Shown: positions 22,772 through 31,666, counted from the first letter of the stretch. The stretch is DNA of 54,539 nt from Lachnospiraceae bacterium (GCA_017482005.1 JAFUOI010000011.1:1-54539), one strand, 5' to 3'. Program-made: numbers and translations. The notes: generated by a model not told the origin, from the letters alone.

Positions 22772-24976
22772 ATGAAAAGATGGATAGTACCGTTTTTAAT
22801 AATTTTTTCGATGTTTTTTCTTGTTGGATGTGAAGACAGCAATGATCTTGAAATGAAAGAGATGGTGTACGGCTACGAACTTCTTCCGTGTATGAGTGAG
22901 ATAAAAGGAGATGTAACCTCTTATAAAGTGACAGAAGATGCGATTTATATTGCTTCTTTGGAATGGGCGGATGAGAGTAATCCGGAGCAGTCGGAAAAAT
23001 ATTTTTATAAATGCAGTCCGGAAGGCACTGTGGCCAGTCGTATACCTTACGAGCCAAAGAAGGATGCAGACGAATGGTTGTATTCCATGGAAGTGTCTGA
23101 AAAAGGAGAGCTGATTTTATTATATTCCTGTTACAGTGAAGATTCTCCGGAAAGCAGATATGTCCTTCGCATAGTCGGGGAAGACGGAACGTTAATCTGT
23201 GAGACAGACATCGCAAAAGCGGCAGACAAAGAAAGTGTTTTTATTTATGATATGAAAAAAGACAAATCCGGAAAGCTGTATCTTCTCGACGAGCAGGCAA
23301 TATACATAATGGATACGGAAGGGAAACTGCTCGGAAGCATTGAAGATGAGCAGATGATATCAAATATTATCCGTGCTGCAGACGGAGAGATTCTTGCCGG
23401 TATTGCGGAAAATGAAAAATACACACTCAAAAGAATAGATGCAGATGAGTTTTTCTTCAGTGAAGTCTATAATACCGGTTTGCCGTATTACAGCATTACT
23501 TCCTTTGGAGACGGACTGGATTATGATTTCTATTACACGAACAGTGAGGGAGTGTATGGATATAATTTGACAGGATCTGAGTCAAAGAAAATAATTGATT
23601 TTGTTTCAAGTAATTTGAATTCTTTGTTTCTTGGAACTATAAAAGTAAGAACTGCAGAAGAAATAATAGCAATTTACGGAAGTGGGGCACAAGAAGATCC
23701 CCACGGACTTTACCGGCTTGTAAAGAAAGATCCGAAAGATGTAGTCCTAAAAGAAACCATTACATATTATTCTTTATATTCGGACGAAGAAGCAAAAAAT
23801 CGTGCCCTTGCATTTAATAAAAGCCAGGACAAATATCAGGTTGTGGTAAAGGATTATTCTTTGGAAGAAGACCCTGCTATGGCTATGCACAAGGATTTTG
23901 TTGCAGGAAATGTGCCTGACATTATGGATTTGTCGGGAGTGTCTTCAGACAAATATATGTCGGAAGAGTATTTTGCAGATTTGTATGAGTTTATGGAAAG
24001 TGATCCGGATATCCGCAGAGAAGATTTTATGGAAAATGTGCTTTCTGTTATGGAAACAGACGGGAAATTGTATCGGATTACACCGACCTTTGCAATGAAC
24101 GGATTGTTGCTGGCAGAAGACAATATAAAAGCAGAAAACAGATTTTCTTTTAATGATTTAACTGCCTTGGAAGAAAAGGGGAGCAAGGCTTTTTATATGG
24201 AAACAAAAACGGATGTTCTTTCGACTGCAATGGAGATGAACTATAATGATTTCATCGACTGGGGTGAGGGGAAATGCGAATTTGACAGTGAAAAATATAT
24301 TTCCGTGCTTCAGTATGCAGACACATATCCTTCGGAGGATGAGTTGGTGTGGGATGAAAATGTTCCGACGATGACAGCTCAGGTCAAAAATGAAAAAATT
24401 TTAGCTGCGAAGATTTACAATATGAGTATGATGGATTTGCAGTTGTACGAAGAGATGTTTGAACGTGAGTTGTCTTTTGTAGGTTTTCCGTCGGATACTT
24501 TTTCGGGTGGCGCCTTGAGTATGGACCGCGAGCTTGCAATTTGTGCGAAATCATCCGTGAAAAAAGGAGCATGGGAATTTCTTAAGACGTATCTGTCAAG
24601 AGAGTATATTTCCGGCCTGATGTCGGAGGAAGATTTTTTTGTATATCCGATCCGTAAGGACAGTATGGAAGATAAGATTCAAAGATATAGTGCCACAGAA
24701 GCTTACACCGATGCATTTGGGAATGAGATGAACCCTATATCTCATGAATGGGGATATGAGGATATCCAATTGAAATTTGAGCCGCTTAATGAGAAACGGA
24801 CAGCTTTTTACAGGAGAGCAATAGAAGCATTAGATCATAGGTATGTGTATGACAGCGATGTCATAATGATGGTGCAGGAAGAAGCAGAAGGCTATTTTAA
24901 AGGTGAGATTTCAGCGGCACAGGCAGCTGCAAATACTCAGGAAAGAGTTTCTGTTTATATGGAAGATTACAGATAA
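22772..24976 (+). CDS. large extracellular solute-binding lipoprotein
   Basis: A 734-residue lipoprotein. ATG 22772 follows AAAGGGA by 8 nt; the signal peptide ends in the lipobox LVGC. The N-terminal 320 residues contain repeating beta-rich segments (for instance KSGKLYLLDEQAIYIMDTEGKLLGSI) suggesting a beta-propeller-like domain. From about residue 330 the chain resembles family 1 solute-binding proteins: TITYYSLYSDEEAKNRALAF, DFVAGNVPDIMDLSG, and a later APC-like lobe with AWEFLKTYLSRE. No ABC permease or ATPase lies next to it, so it may work with a distant importer or act as a sensor. It forms an operon with the following two genes. Confidence 0.85.
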   Translation: MKRWIVPFLIIFSMFFLVGCEDSNDLEMKEMVYGYELLPCMSEIKGDVTSYKVTEDAIYIASLEWADESNPEQSEKYFYKCSPEGTVASRIPYEPKKDADEWLYSMEVSEKGELILLYSCYSEDSPESRYVLRIVGEDGTLICETDIAKAADKESVFIYDMKKDKSGKLYLLDEQAIYIMDTEGKLLGSIEDEQMISNIIRAADGEILAGIAENEKYTLKRIDADEFFFSEVYNTGLPYYSITSFGDGLDYDFYYTNSEGVYGYNLTGSESKKIIDFVSSNLNSLFLGTIKVRTAEEIIAIYGSGAQEDPHGLYRLVKKDPKDVVLKETITYYSLYSDEEAKNRALAFNKSQDKYQVVVKDYSLEEDPAMAMHKDFVAGNVPDIMDLSGVSSDKYMSEEYFADLYEFMESDPDIRREDFMENVLSVMETDGKLYRITPTFAMNGLLLAEDNIKAENRFSFNDLTALEEKGSKAFYMETKTDVLSTAMEMNYNDFIDWGEGKCEFDSEKYISVLQYADTYPSEDELVWDENVPTMTAQVKNEKILAAKIYNMSMMDLQLYEEMFERELSFVGFPSDTFSGGALSMDRELAICAKSSVKKGAWEFLKTYLSREYISGLMSEEDFFVYPIRKDSMEDKIQRYSATEAYTDAFGNEMNPISHEWGYEDIQLKFEPLNEKRTAFYRRAIEALDHRYVYDSDVIMMVQEEAEGYFKGEISAAQAAANTQERVSVYMEDYR

Positions 24977-24988
24977 GGAGAATGTGAT

Positions 24989-25477
24989 ATGGGTTTTCAG
25001 TCAGTCAATGAGCTTGAGCAGTTTAGTTTTCAGGATGCGCAAATTAAGCAGTTTACGGTTTCGGAAGGGGTAATTGCTTTGGAACTTGAGGCGGTTATAG
25101 TGAAGGCGCGCAATTCACAGAATGCCAATTTTACGGACAGTTATGCGGGAACACTTTCGATGAGACTGCTTGGCGGAAATATCCAGAAAGCTGTAAAAGA
25201 AGGTTATAAGTATTATGATGCCAACGATGTGCTTGTGGAAGAGATTCCGGATCAGCCATTATCGGAGGATGAGATTTCTGCTCTTATCAAAGGCAGCAAA
25301 GACTATTATCTCTTTGATGTGGTAAAGGTGGAGGATGACCAGAATAAAACAGGGCATTTTCTCTATTTATTCGGAGTGGATGCGGATGAGGAGACATCAT
25401 ATTGGTTCCAGATAGAATTTGATAAATCGATCCTGGAGTGGGAGAGATATATGAACAGGGTGCAGACAAATGGATAA
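24989..25477 (+). CDS. hypothetical protein, predicted beta-rich
   Basis: A 162-residue soluble, acidic protein with no signal peptide or TM. GATAAGGAG lies about 9 nt before the ATG, only 12 nt after the lipoprotein stop. The pattern VSEGVIALELEAVIVKARN and YAGTLSMRLLGG suggests beta strands forming a sandwich. No family is recognised. It overlaps the next gene by 8 nt, so the three genes are probably co-translated. Confidence 0.75.
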   Translation: MGFQSVNELEQFSFQDAQIKQFTVSEGVIALELEAVIVKARNSQNANFTDSYAGTLSMRLLGGNIQKAVKEGYKYYDANDVLVEEIPDQPLSEDEISALIKGSKDYYLFDVVKVEDDQNKTGHFLYLFGVDADEETSYWFQIEFDKSILEWERYMNRVQTNG

Positions 25478-26177
25478 AGAGACGAAAAAAGGTGTTATTA
25501 TAGTACTTGTTGCTATAACGGTTATACTTACGCTGTTAGGGCTGGATGCCTGGTATAAGCACAATAATAAATTTGTCTATGAGGAGCATCTCGATGACAC
25601 GGTGATTACAGTAGATGGTGCGCAGGTCAGTCTGAGGGAGCTTGGTTATTATATTTATTATGTGGAAGAGAAAATTGATAAACAGGCGCGTCTTTATAAT
25701 CCGGAAGATCCCCTTGATTATTGGAATACTTACTTTAATTCCGGGTTGGAAGGAGGATACATCTCCGAGATGGCAGAGGATACAATTCTCGGCAGCTGTG
25801 TTTGTGACTTGATTTATGAAAAGATGGCTTTGGAAAAGGGTTATAAACTGACCCCGGAGGAAAAAAAAGCAGCGGCAGAGGAGGCCAAAGCAGTAATCTC
25901 TTCCATGAAGGATGAGCAGATAGCGACAACGGGGCTGACAGAAGAAGTTGTGACAGAGATTTTGGAGAGAAAGGCTCTTGTTTTGAAATTTGCAAAAGAA
26001 TATTTCGAGGAAGTGGATTTTACGGGATATTCCGGATACAGGGAAGAACTTGTTTCCTATGCCGGAGACTATTATCAGAAAGAAATATTGCCTTCACACG
26101 AAGTAGTTTATGAGTACGATATTATCACAGAATTGCGTATCGGAAGGATTACCACGGGTTATATAGCAACATATTGA
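25470..26177 (+). CDS. membrane-anchored SurA-N-like protein without a PPIase domain
   Basis: A 235-residue protein with one N-terminal TM (about residues 8-26) and an external domain. The start of that domain, DDTVITVDGAQVSLRELGYY, and the helical Lys/Glu-rich part resemble the chaperone domain of SurA/PrsA-type foldases. The length leaves no room for a parvulin domain, so it may be a chaperone-like or binding protein only. It is the last gene of the unit begun by the AI-2E gene; the XRE gene follows after a gap of 446 bp that carries an sRNA candidate. Confidence 0.72.
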   Translation: MDKETKKGVIIVLVAITVILTLLGLDAWYKHNNKFVYEEHLDDTVITVDGAQVSLRELGYYIYYVEEKIDKQARLYNPEDPLDYWNTYFNSGLEGGYISEMAEDTILGSCVCDLIYEKMALEKGYKLTPEEKKAAAEEAKAVISSMKDEQIATTGLTEEVVTEILERKALVLKFAKEYFEEVDFTGYSGYREELVSYAGDYYQKEILPSHEVVYEYDIITELRIGRITTGYIATY

Positions 26178-26265
26178 CGAACATTGTAGATTAAAAGCAA
26201 TATTTTACAAAAAAATTTTTAAAAAAGGGCTATACATTTTTAGAAAGATAGGTTATACTAATATC

Positions 26266-26353
26266 AGTCTCAAGGGCTTGCTCTTGAGACCCCCTCATAA
26301 TCCTAACGCCAATCCCCTCGGCGTTAGGATTTCCCCTTTTATGGGGCTTTTTT
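26266..26353 (+). ncRNA. candidate C-rich small RNA with three hairpins
   Basis: Three stems follow one another: GTCTCAAG/CTTGAGAC (26267-26290), the perfect 11-bp ATCCTAACGCC/GGCGTTAGGAT (26300-26330), and CCCC/GGGG followed by CTTTTTTT. Single-stranded C-rich segments lie in the linker (CCCCCTC, 26289-26295) and in the second loop (AATCCCCTC). A TATACA-N17-TATACT promoter (26231-26259) predicts a start at about 26266. Short untranslated RNAs of this form in Gram-positives pair with Shine-Dalgarno sequences. No ORF of note lies inside. Confidence 0.6.
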
Positions 26354-26475
26354 TATTTTCAGTTTCTATAGTAATCGTTCTGTATCAAGTCATTCTATAT
26401 CAAGTCATTTGATATCAAATTCATCCCCTGATTTTTGAGAATTATTGTAAGTAAAAAAATAATTTAAAAAAGGTG

Positions 26476-26579
26476 TTGACAACTATTCTTGTCATGTGAT
26501 ATTTTATAGCTGCAGCAAATGACAAATATAATTGTCAATTTGTAAAATAAGCTTGTCAAAATGAAAAAGTAACTTGTCA
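26476..26579 (+). promoter_or_regulatory. promoter and TTGTCA operator array of the XRE-DUF3169 operon
   Basis: TTGACA (26476-26481) with TATTTT after 18 bp. TTGTCA sites occur at 26489 (inside the spacer), 26532, 26553 and 26574; the last three are exactly 21 bp apart. A TGACAA at 26520 and the TTGTCA at 26532 form an inverted repeat with a 6-bp gap. The regulator gene starts 44 nt later. Confidence 0.65.
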
Positions 26580-26623
26580 ATGAGAGATATGTATGAGTGA
26601 TGAACGGATAAGGAGGAGATAGA

Positions 26624-26839
26624 ATGCCGCTTCACAACAGATTGAAGGAGTACAGGGCCAGAATTAATGTCAATCAGCAGGAGATGGGGCAGCTCGTGAA
26701 TGTGTCGAGACAGACCATCAGCCTGATCGAGAGAGGAGATTACTCGCCGTCAGTAACACTGGCAATTAAGATTGCAAAAGTATTTGATGCAAAGGTGGAA
26801 GATATATTTGAATATGAGGAGGATGAAACAGATGAATAA
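26624..26839 (+). CDS. XRE/Cro-CI family small regulator
   Basis: A 71-residue protein that is almost entirely one HTH_3 domain. NRLKEYRARINVNQQEMGQL, VNVSRQTISLIERGDYSPS and TLAIKIAKVFDAKVEDIF match the YozG-like group. AAGGAGGAG lies 5-6 nt before the ATG. The acidic tail is short. It overlaps the membrane gene by 8 nt, the usual arrangement for XRE/DUF3169-type pairs, and the periodic TTGTCA sites upstream are its likely binding sites. Confidence 0.93.
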   Translation: MPLHNRLKEYRARINVNQQEMGQLVNVSRQTISLIERGDYSPSVTLAIKIAKVFDAKVEDIFEYEEDETDE

Positions 26840-27647
26840 GGAGTTAAAAAACAATATCGGAACAGTAAATAAAGAAGAGGAAAACAAACAGCAGAATAAA
26901 AAAGCAAAGGGCTTATTTGTCATAGTGATGATTTTAAGTGTACTTTTCGGTGCGGTGGTCGGTTTTTGTGCAAAAAATTTGAGTGTGGATATGGAGACAT
27001 TGACACCGATCCTTGCAAATGCTGTAACAAAAGGACTCGGAGTTGCAGCACCGTTCATCATGATTGTACTTTTTGTTGTAAATCTGATTTACGTGTGCGC
27101 TACATTTTCAAAATGTAAAAAGAGATGGGAAGCGGAAAAAGATACAAACGATGATATTTATGATGTGATTGATGCAAAATTGACAAATATACTGAGCGTC
27201 ATTCAGATTTATACGGTAGTAAGTTATTTCCTGTTTTCAGTAGCATTTTATTATGCGGTTCATGTTATGTTCAGTATATGGTTTTTAATAGCCCTTGTGG
27301 TATTTATTATTGATATGGTGCTTATACTCGGATATCAGAGAAAGACCGTTGATTTTGTGAAAATTATGAATCCGGAAAAGCAGGGTAGTGTGTATGATCT
27401 TAAATTCCGTGAAAAATGGATGGACAGTTGTGATGAGTTGGAAAAGCAGATAATCTGGCAGTGTGGATATAAGGCTTATCAGGTGGCGAATGGTATGTGC
27501 CTGTTACTTTGGACAGTGTTTACCGGTATGGCGATGTTCTTAAAGATCAGTCTTTGGCCGGTTGCAATCGTATCCCTGTTCTGGCTTGTGCTTACAGCTA
27601 CTTATTTGGCAGAAGGAAGAAAGCTTGAACAGCAGATGAAAAAATAA
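26832..27647 (+). CDS. DUF3169-type membrane protein
   Basis: A 271-residue protein. ATG 26832 follows AGGAGG by 9 nt, within the end of the regulator gene. After a charged N terminus there are hydrophobic pairs at about 27-48 and 68-90, 120-165 and 205-260, about six TM helices in all. The pattern and the partner gene match DUF3169-family proteins, whose biochemical role is not established. Coupled translation with the XRE gene suggests a membrane-sensing regulatory pair. Confidence 0.8.
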   Translation: MNKELKNNIGTVNKEEENKQQNKKAKGLFVIVMILSVLFGAVVGFCAKNLSVDMETLTPILANAVTKGLGVAAPFIMIVLFVVNLIYVCATFSKCKKRWEAEKDTNDDIYDVIDAKLTNILSVIQIYTVVSYFLFSVAFYYAVHVMFSIWFLIALVVFIIDMVLILGYQRKTVDFVKIMNPEKQGSVYDLKFREKWMDSCDELEKQIIWQCGYKAYQVANGMCLLLWTVFTGMAMFLKISLWPVAIVSLFWLVLTATYLAEGRKLEQQMKK

Positions 27648-27747
27648 ATTTTTTATCAAATCTTTCCGGAATGAATTGCAGGAACAAAAGCTGTGATGTA
27701 TGATGTTTATTACAGAATTGTGAAAAAGGGTCACGGAGGTAGAGAGA

Positions 27748-28122
27748 ATGGACTTTTTAAACAAATTGGGTACAAAAGCCGGTGAAACATTTCAGACGAT
27801 AAAAGACAGCGATGCAACGAAAAAAGCAAAAAATTATGCTGGTATTCCGGGACTTTCCCTTCAGGTAGGAAAGCAGGAAGGCGTAATAAAGAAAGCCTAC
27901 GAAGAGATTGGTAAAGCATATTATAAAGCGAACCGGAACAATCCGGACTGTGAATATGCAGATCAGATGGAGATTATTAAAGAAGCTTTTGAAAAGATTG
28001 CCCAGCTGAAGGCAGAGATTGAAGCAAAGAAGAATTATGATTCGTCGGAAGAGGAAGTTGTTATTATCAGACCGGAAGAGACATCGGTGGTAGTACCGGA
28101 TATATCTCCGGAGACAGAATAG
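27748..28122 (+). CDS. hypothetical helical protein
   Basis: A 124-residue soluble protein with GGAGGT about 8 nt before the ATG. The N-terminal DFLNKLGTKAGETFQTIKD and the central IEGxIKKAYEEIGKAYY-like helix resemble the N-terminal part of clostridial zinc-ribbon proteins. Here the CxxC pairs are absent and an acidic Val/Glu tail replaces them. The function is unknown. It ends the plus-strand group before the foldback element. Confidence 0.7.
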   Translation: MDFLNKLGTKAGETFQTIKDSDATKKAKNYAGIPGLSLQVGKQEGVIKKAYEEIGKAYYKANRNNPDCEYADQMEIIKEAFEKIAQLKAEIEAKKNYDSSEEEVVIIRPEETSVVVPDISPETE

Positions 28123-28138
28123 GAGTATTTTTGAAAGA

Positions 28139-28300
28139 TTTATGTGCTGCGCGGATGGAAACTATCCATAAGCAGGTACTATGAGGCCGTCGGTACTTAG
28201 GCGCTGTCTTTTAGCGCCTTAGTATCCGCTACGAGCCGAGTGTAGCGAGAGCGTGCCTGCGATGGATAGTTTCCATCCGCGCAGTGCGAAGTATCATAAA
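28139..28300 (+). repeat. foldback element, copy C
   Basis: A perfect 23-bp inverted repeat (28147-28169 with 28262-28284), extended by TTTATG/CATAAA, encloses the conserved core. Core features are CGGTACTTA (28191-28199), the hairpin GGCGCT/AGCGCC, TTAGTATCCGCT (28219-28230), GCCGAG and the mini-hairpin GC-GAGA-GC. The core order is the same as in copies A and B, while the arms are unrelated to theirs. No ORF. Confidence 0.85.
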
Positions 28301-28319
28301 TTATAAAAACAACAAAAGA

Positions 28320-28350
28320 AAGGGAGTATCGTTTTGAACGATACTCCCTT
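28320..28350 (-). terminator. intrinsic terminator of the dnaD-dnaI-prs operon
   Basis: A 14-bp perfect stem (28320-28333 with 28337-28350). On the minus strand it is followed by TTCTTTTGTTGTTTTT. Confidence 0.9.
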
Positions 28351-28367
28351 GAATTTTCTTCCGGGTT

Positions 28368-29555
28368 TTAGATTTTCTCTCCGTTTTTATATTTTGCGAT
28401 CACAGCCTGAATACGATCGTTCGGGTTTAAGAGATCGCTGATGGATGCATCATGATTAAGTGTGTCGATAAGGTAAGCGATGTACTTACTCAAATCGCAA
28501 TCAATATAATAAGGTCTTTCGAGAAGCTCCGGTGTCTGGTAGATCAGGTTTGTTGTAAGAACTCTGTAAATCAGACCCTCTTCGTATGCTTTGTCAAAAA
28601 TCTCAAGACCATTGGTGAAAAGACCGAAGGTTGCGCAGATAAAGACGCGTTTCGCTTTACGCTGTTTTAACTCCTGTGCTACTTCAAGAACGCTTTCGCC
28701 TGAGCTGATCATGTCATCAATGACGATAACATCTTTGCCTTCTACGCTTGTTCCGAGGAACTCGTGTGCAACAATCGGATTACGTCCGTCCACAATCTGT
28801 GTATAGTCACGTCTCTTGTAGAACATACCCATATCAAGGCCGAGAACGTTTGCCATGTAGATGGCACGGCTCATACCGCCCTCATCCGGGCTGATAACCA
28901 TCATATGGTCGGAATCAATGCTAAGGTCCGGAACGTTTTTCAGAAGACCTTTGATAAACTGGTAGGTCGGTGATACCGTTTCAAAACCATGTAACGGAAT
29001 CGCATTCTGAACACGTGGATCATGTGCATCGAATGTGATGATATTGTCAACACCCATGGCTGTAAGTTCCTGAAGTGCAATTGCACAGTCCAGGGACTCG
29101 CGGGATGTTCTTTTATGCTGTCTGCTTTCATAAAGGAATGGCATAATAACGGTGATGCGTCTTGCCTTTCCGCCGACTGCAGCGATAATACGTTTTAAAT
29201 CCTGATAATGATCATCCGGCGACATGTGATTTTCATGTCCGCACAGAGAATATGTGAGGCTGTGGTTACATACATCAACTAAAAGATAAAGGTCATTTCC
29301 GCGTACGGATTCAAGGATCATACCTTTGGCTTCACCGGATCCGAAACGAGGTACTTTTGTCTGCAGGAGATAAGAATCTCTCTGATATCCGTTAAATGCA
29401 AGACTGTCCTTATGCTCGTTTTCACGGGTAGTACGCCAGTCTACAAGATATTTGTCGATCTTCTCTCCGAGATTCTGACAACCTCTTAAGGCGATGATTC
29501 CGAGTGAACCCACCGGAATGGTTTCTAAGTTACGCATTTCTTCACGTTTCGACAT
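28368..29555 (-). CDS. prs: ribose-phosphate pyrophosphokinase (PRPP synthase)
   Basis: A 395-residue enzyme that makes PRPP from ribose 5-phosphate and ATP for nucleotide, His and Trp synthesis. Visible family motifs are DAHDPRVQNAIP (divalent metal and pyrophosphate site), VISPDEGGMSRA, and the PRPP-binding loop VIVIDDMISSGES. It is about 80 residues longer than classical Prs, with an N-terminal extension and changes in the ATP flexible loop region (RQHKRTSRES), as in the longer clostridial form. GAGGA lies about 10 nt before the ATG. It is the last gene of the dnaD-dnaI-prs set. Confidence 0.92.
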   Translation of the reverse strand: MSKREEMRNLETIPVGSLGIIALRGCQNLGEKIDKYLVDWRTTRENEHKDSLAFNGYQRDSYLLQTKVPRFGSGEAKGMILESVRGNDLYLLVDVCNHSLTYSLCGHENHMSPDDHYQDLKRIIAAVGGKARRITVIMPFLYESRQHKRTSRESLDCAIALQELTAMGVDNIITFDAHDPRVQNAIPLHGFETVSPTYQFIKGLLKNVPDLSIDSDHMMVISPDEGGMSRAIYMANVLGLDMGMFYKRRDYTQIVDGRNPIVAHEFLGTSVEGKDVIVIDDMISSGESVLEVAQELKQRKAKRVFICATFGLFTNGLEIFDKAYEEGLIYRVLTTNLIYQTPELLERPYYIDCDLSKYIAYLIDTLNHDASISDLLNPNDRIQAVIAKYKNGEKI

Positions 29556-29574
29556 GATGAAATATCCTCACTTT

Positions 29575-30540
29575 CTATTGGCGATTGAATTTTTTGAGCT
29601 TTCGAATGTCCTGTCCCGTGAATTTGTAGAAGTCGTAGTTACTTATCATACGGGAGAAAAGACGATCCGAATAATAATCCCGGATTTCCTCAATGGTGAG
29701 ATTGCTTGAAATAATGGTTGAATGCCGATGCAGATCACGTTCATTCAATATCGTGAAAAGTTCGGAAGAAACAAAGGAGTTTACGATTTCCGTTCCAAGA
29801 TCGTCAATGATTAAAAGCTCACAGCCAATCAGATCATTTTTAAATAAGGAAAGAGCCTCTTTGTCCTTCGAACCGAAGGTCAGTTCCGATATTTTTTGAA
29901 ACAACGCATTTGCACTGAAATAAATGACATTGTAATTTTGTTCCAAAAGTTCTTTTGCAATACAACATGATAAAAATGATTTCCCGGTACCTACTGTACC
30001 ACAAAAAAACAGATTGCGGTAGTGGGAACCGAACTCTTCAATGAAAATTCTTGCATTTTGCACAGCTTTTTCAAATTTTACCCTGTCTTCTCCGTCATAA
30101 TACTCCAAGGAAAGATGGTCAAAATTTTCTGTTTCAATTAATTTTGCCAATCCGGACTGTTTATACAGATAAAAAAACAATCTTTTTTTCAGGCAGGAGC
30201 ATTTGCTGTTGTCCGGCAGATATCCTGTGTCATGACAAGAGTGACAGTTGTAAATCGGTTCCAGATAGTTCGATGGATAACCGTGGGAAGAAAGAAGGGA
30301 CGCCTTTTTTTCAGTCAGTATCTGCAATTCCTTCTTCATTTCATCCAGAGCATCGTGATCGCCCTGCAACATTTTTTTGCCTTGCGCAACGCAGAGTGAA
30401 GATACGGTATCGGAAATCTTTTTGTATTCAGGTATGGCAGAATAAACTTCTTCTTTTCGCTCAGAAAGCAAATGGCGATTCTCGGTCTGAATTTGCTCGT
30501 ATTCTCTGGTAATCAGTTTGTAGATATCGTTTTTGTTCAT
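29575..30540 (-). CDS. DnaC/DnaI-like helicase loader ATPase
   Basis: A 321-residue protein. The N-terminal helical part is followed by a zinc-binding module (Cys 99, 102, 114 and 116: CHSC and CSC) as in DnaI. The AAA+ domain has Walker A GTVGTGKS (181-188), Walker B LLIIDDLG (about 242-249), and an SNL sensor segment with an Arg finger candidate in RLFSRM. It would load the replicative helicase onto DNA. Its ATG overlaps the stop codon of the DnaD-like gene by 1 nt (TGATG), which shows translational coupling between the two primosome genes. Confidence 0.93.
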   Translation of the reverse strand: MNKNDIYKLITREYEQIQTENRHLLSERKEEVYSAIPEYKKISDTVSSLCVAQGKKMLQGDHDALDEMKKELQILTEKKASLLSSHGYPSNYLEPIYNCHSCHDTGYLPDNSKCSCLKKRLFFYLYKQSGLAKLIETENFDHLSLEYYDGEDRVKFEKAVQNARIFIEEFGSHYRNLFFCGTVGTGKSFLSCCIAKELLEQNYNVIYFSANALFQKISELTFGSKDKEALSLFKNDLIGCELLIIDDLGTEIVNSFVSSELFTILNERDLHRHSTIISSNLTIEEIRDYYSDRLFSRMISNYDFYKFTGQDIRKLKKFNRQ

Positions 30541-31622
30541 CAGTTGCTGAAAATCTCCTTTTCTAACGTATCAAAATCATAAGATCTTTGCTGAGAGAAG
30601 TTGTTAAATGTATTGACCGGTTTCGCGTTTGGCTTTGCATAAGAACGGGATTCCTTTGTCTTTTGGAATTCTTCTTCGGTCTTTTTGACATCGTTTAGGT
30701 TGCGAACACCGGATTTGTGCCATTTGGAAAGGATTCCTTCTGCATATTCAAAACGGTGGCTGTCTACAGCAAGCACTGTTTTTTCGCAGGCGGCAAGAAT
30801 GACATCCTGGGAAAAGCCGTACTGTTTGTTCCATCTTTGGATGAAATCTGCTTCCTGCGCAGTCGGATCGCTTTGCCGGCCGAGAGCTTTCATGACAGTA
30901 TAAACAAGTTTGTCATATCTGGTAGAGCGGTTTTTGGCTTGTCTTACAGTAACAACACCTTCCGCAGACCAGTTGACAGCTACTTTTTCTATGTAACGCA
31001 TTTCACGTTTGCCTTTTCCGACACAGTATTCAATCAGGTAGTCGATAAGATCGGTTGAAAAATGAAGTTCCTTATAAATAAAGAGAAGAGATTTGATGTC
31101 CGTTACAGATAAAGTTCTTCCCAAATATGACTCAGCGATGAACAGAATCTGAGAGGCTTCCTCATCCTTCTTGAAAGCAGAAACATCGTCGAGAGAATAG
31201 GACGGTTTCTCGAAGGAAGTTGCTGCCTGGGTTTTTGATGCAGATTTGCGTGCCGGTTCCGCCGGTTCTGTAGCCGGTGAAGGTACGATTTTCGGCATAG
31301 GAACAATCTGTGCCTCTCTGGCAGGAGCGGAAGCAGACTTCATGTGAAGACCGCAGATTTCACCCTTGTCATCGTAGTCAAGGTGAATCAGATTCTGCTT
31401 TTCCCAGTATGCAAGTGCGCGCATAACATCCTTTTCCGTATGATTGAATTTGTCTGCGATGTCGGAGATGCTCGTTGGAAGATTTCCGCTCATCATACGA
31501 AGCAGATAAAGATAAATCTTAATCTGCGCATCGTTTGCATCTTTCATGTATTCATCAATAAATTGGTTGGATACCACCGTTGATTCCGTAAGATTGTCTT
31601 TGTAAATTGTAAGACGACTCAT
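30540..31622 (-). CDS. DnaD-domain primosome protein
   Basis: A 360-residue protein. ATG 31622 follows AGAGGG by 6 nt; an ATG two codons earlier touches that site. The N-terminal winged helix (DNLTESTVVSNQFIDEYMKD and the following MMSGNLPTSISDIADKFNHT) is of DnaD/DnaB type. A Pro/Ala-rich linker follows (about 95-135). Then two DnaD-C (DnaB_2) repeats occur, marked by YLGRTLSVTDIKSLLFIYKE and the later WNKQYGFSQDVILAAC. It works with the adjacent DnaI-like loader in primosome assembly. A DnaA-box array lies upstream, between this gene and murC. Confidence 0.9.
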   Translation of the reverse strand: MSRLTIYKDNLTESTVVSNQFIDEYMKDANDAQIKIYLYLLRMMSGNLPTSISDIADKFNHTEKDVMRALAYWEKQNLIHLDYDDKGEICGLHMKSASAPAREAQIVPMPKIVPSPATEPAEPARKSASKTQAATSFEKPSYSLDDVSAFKKDEEASQILFIAESYLGRTLSVTDIKSLLFIYKELHFSTDLIDYLIEYCVGKGKREMRYIEKVAVNWSAEGVVTVRQAKNRSTRYDKLVYTVMKALGRQSDPTAQEADFIQRWNKQYGFSQDVILAACEKTVLAVDSHRFEYAEGILSKWHKSGVRNLNDVKKTEEEFQKTKESRSYAKPNAKPVNTFNNFSQQRSYDFDTLEKEIFSN

Positions 31623-31660
31623 TTTCATCCCTCTGTTTCAGATTTCTTTTAGCATATGGG

Positions 31661-31666
31661 ATTATA
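31661..31666 (-). promoter_or_regulatory. -10 box of the dnaD-dnaI-prs promoter
   Basis: TATAAT on the minus strand, 39 nt upstream of the DnaD-like ATG. The region 17 bp further upstream is T-rich without a clear -35, so the promoter may need an activator or the nearby DnaA. Confidence 0.5.
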
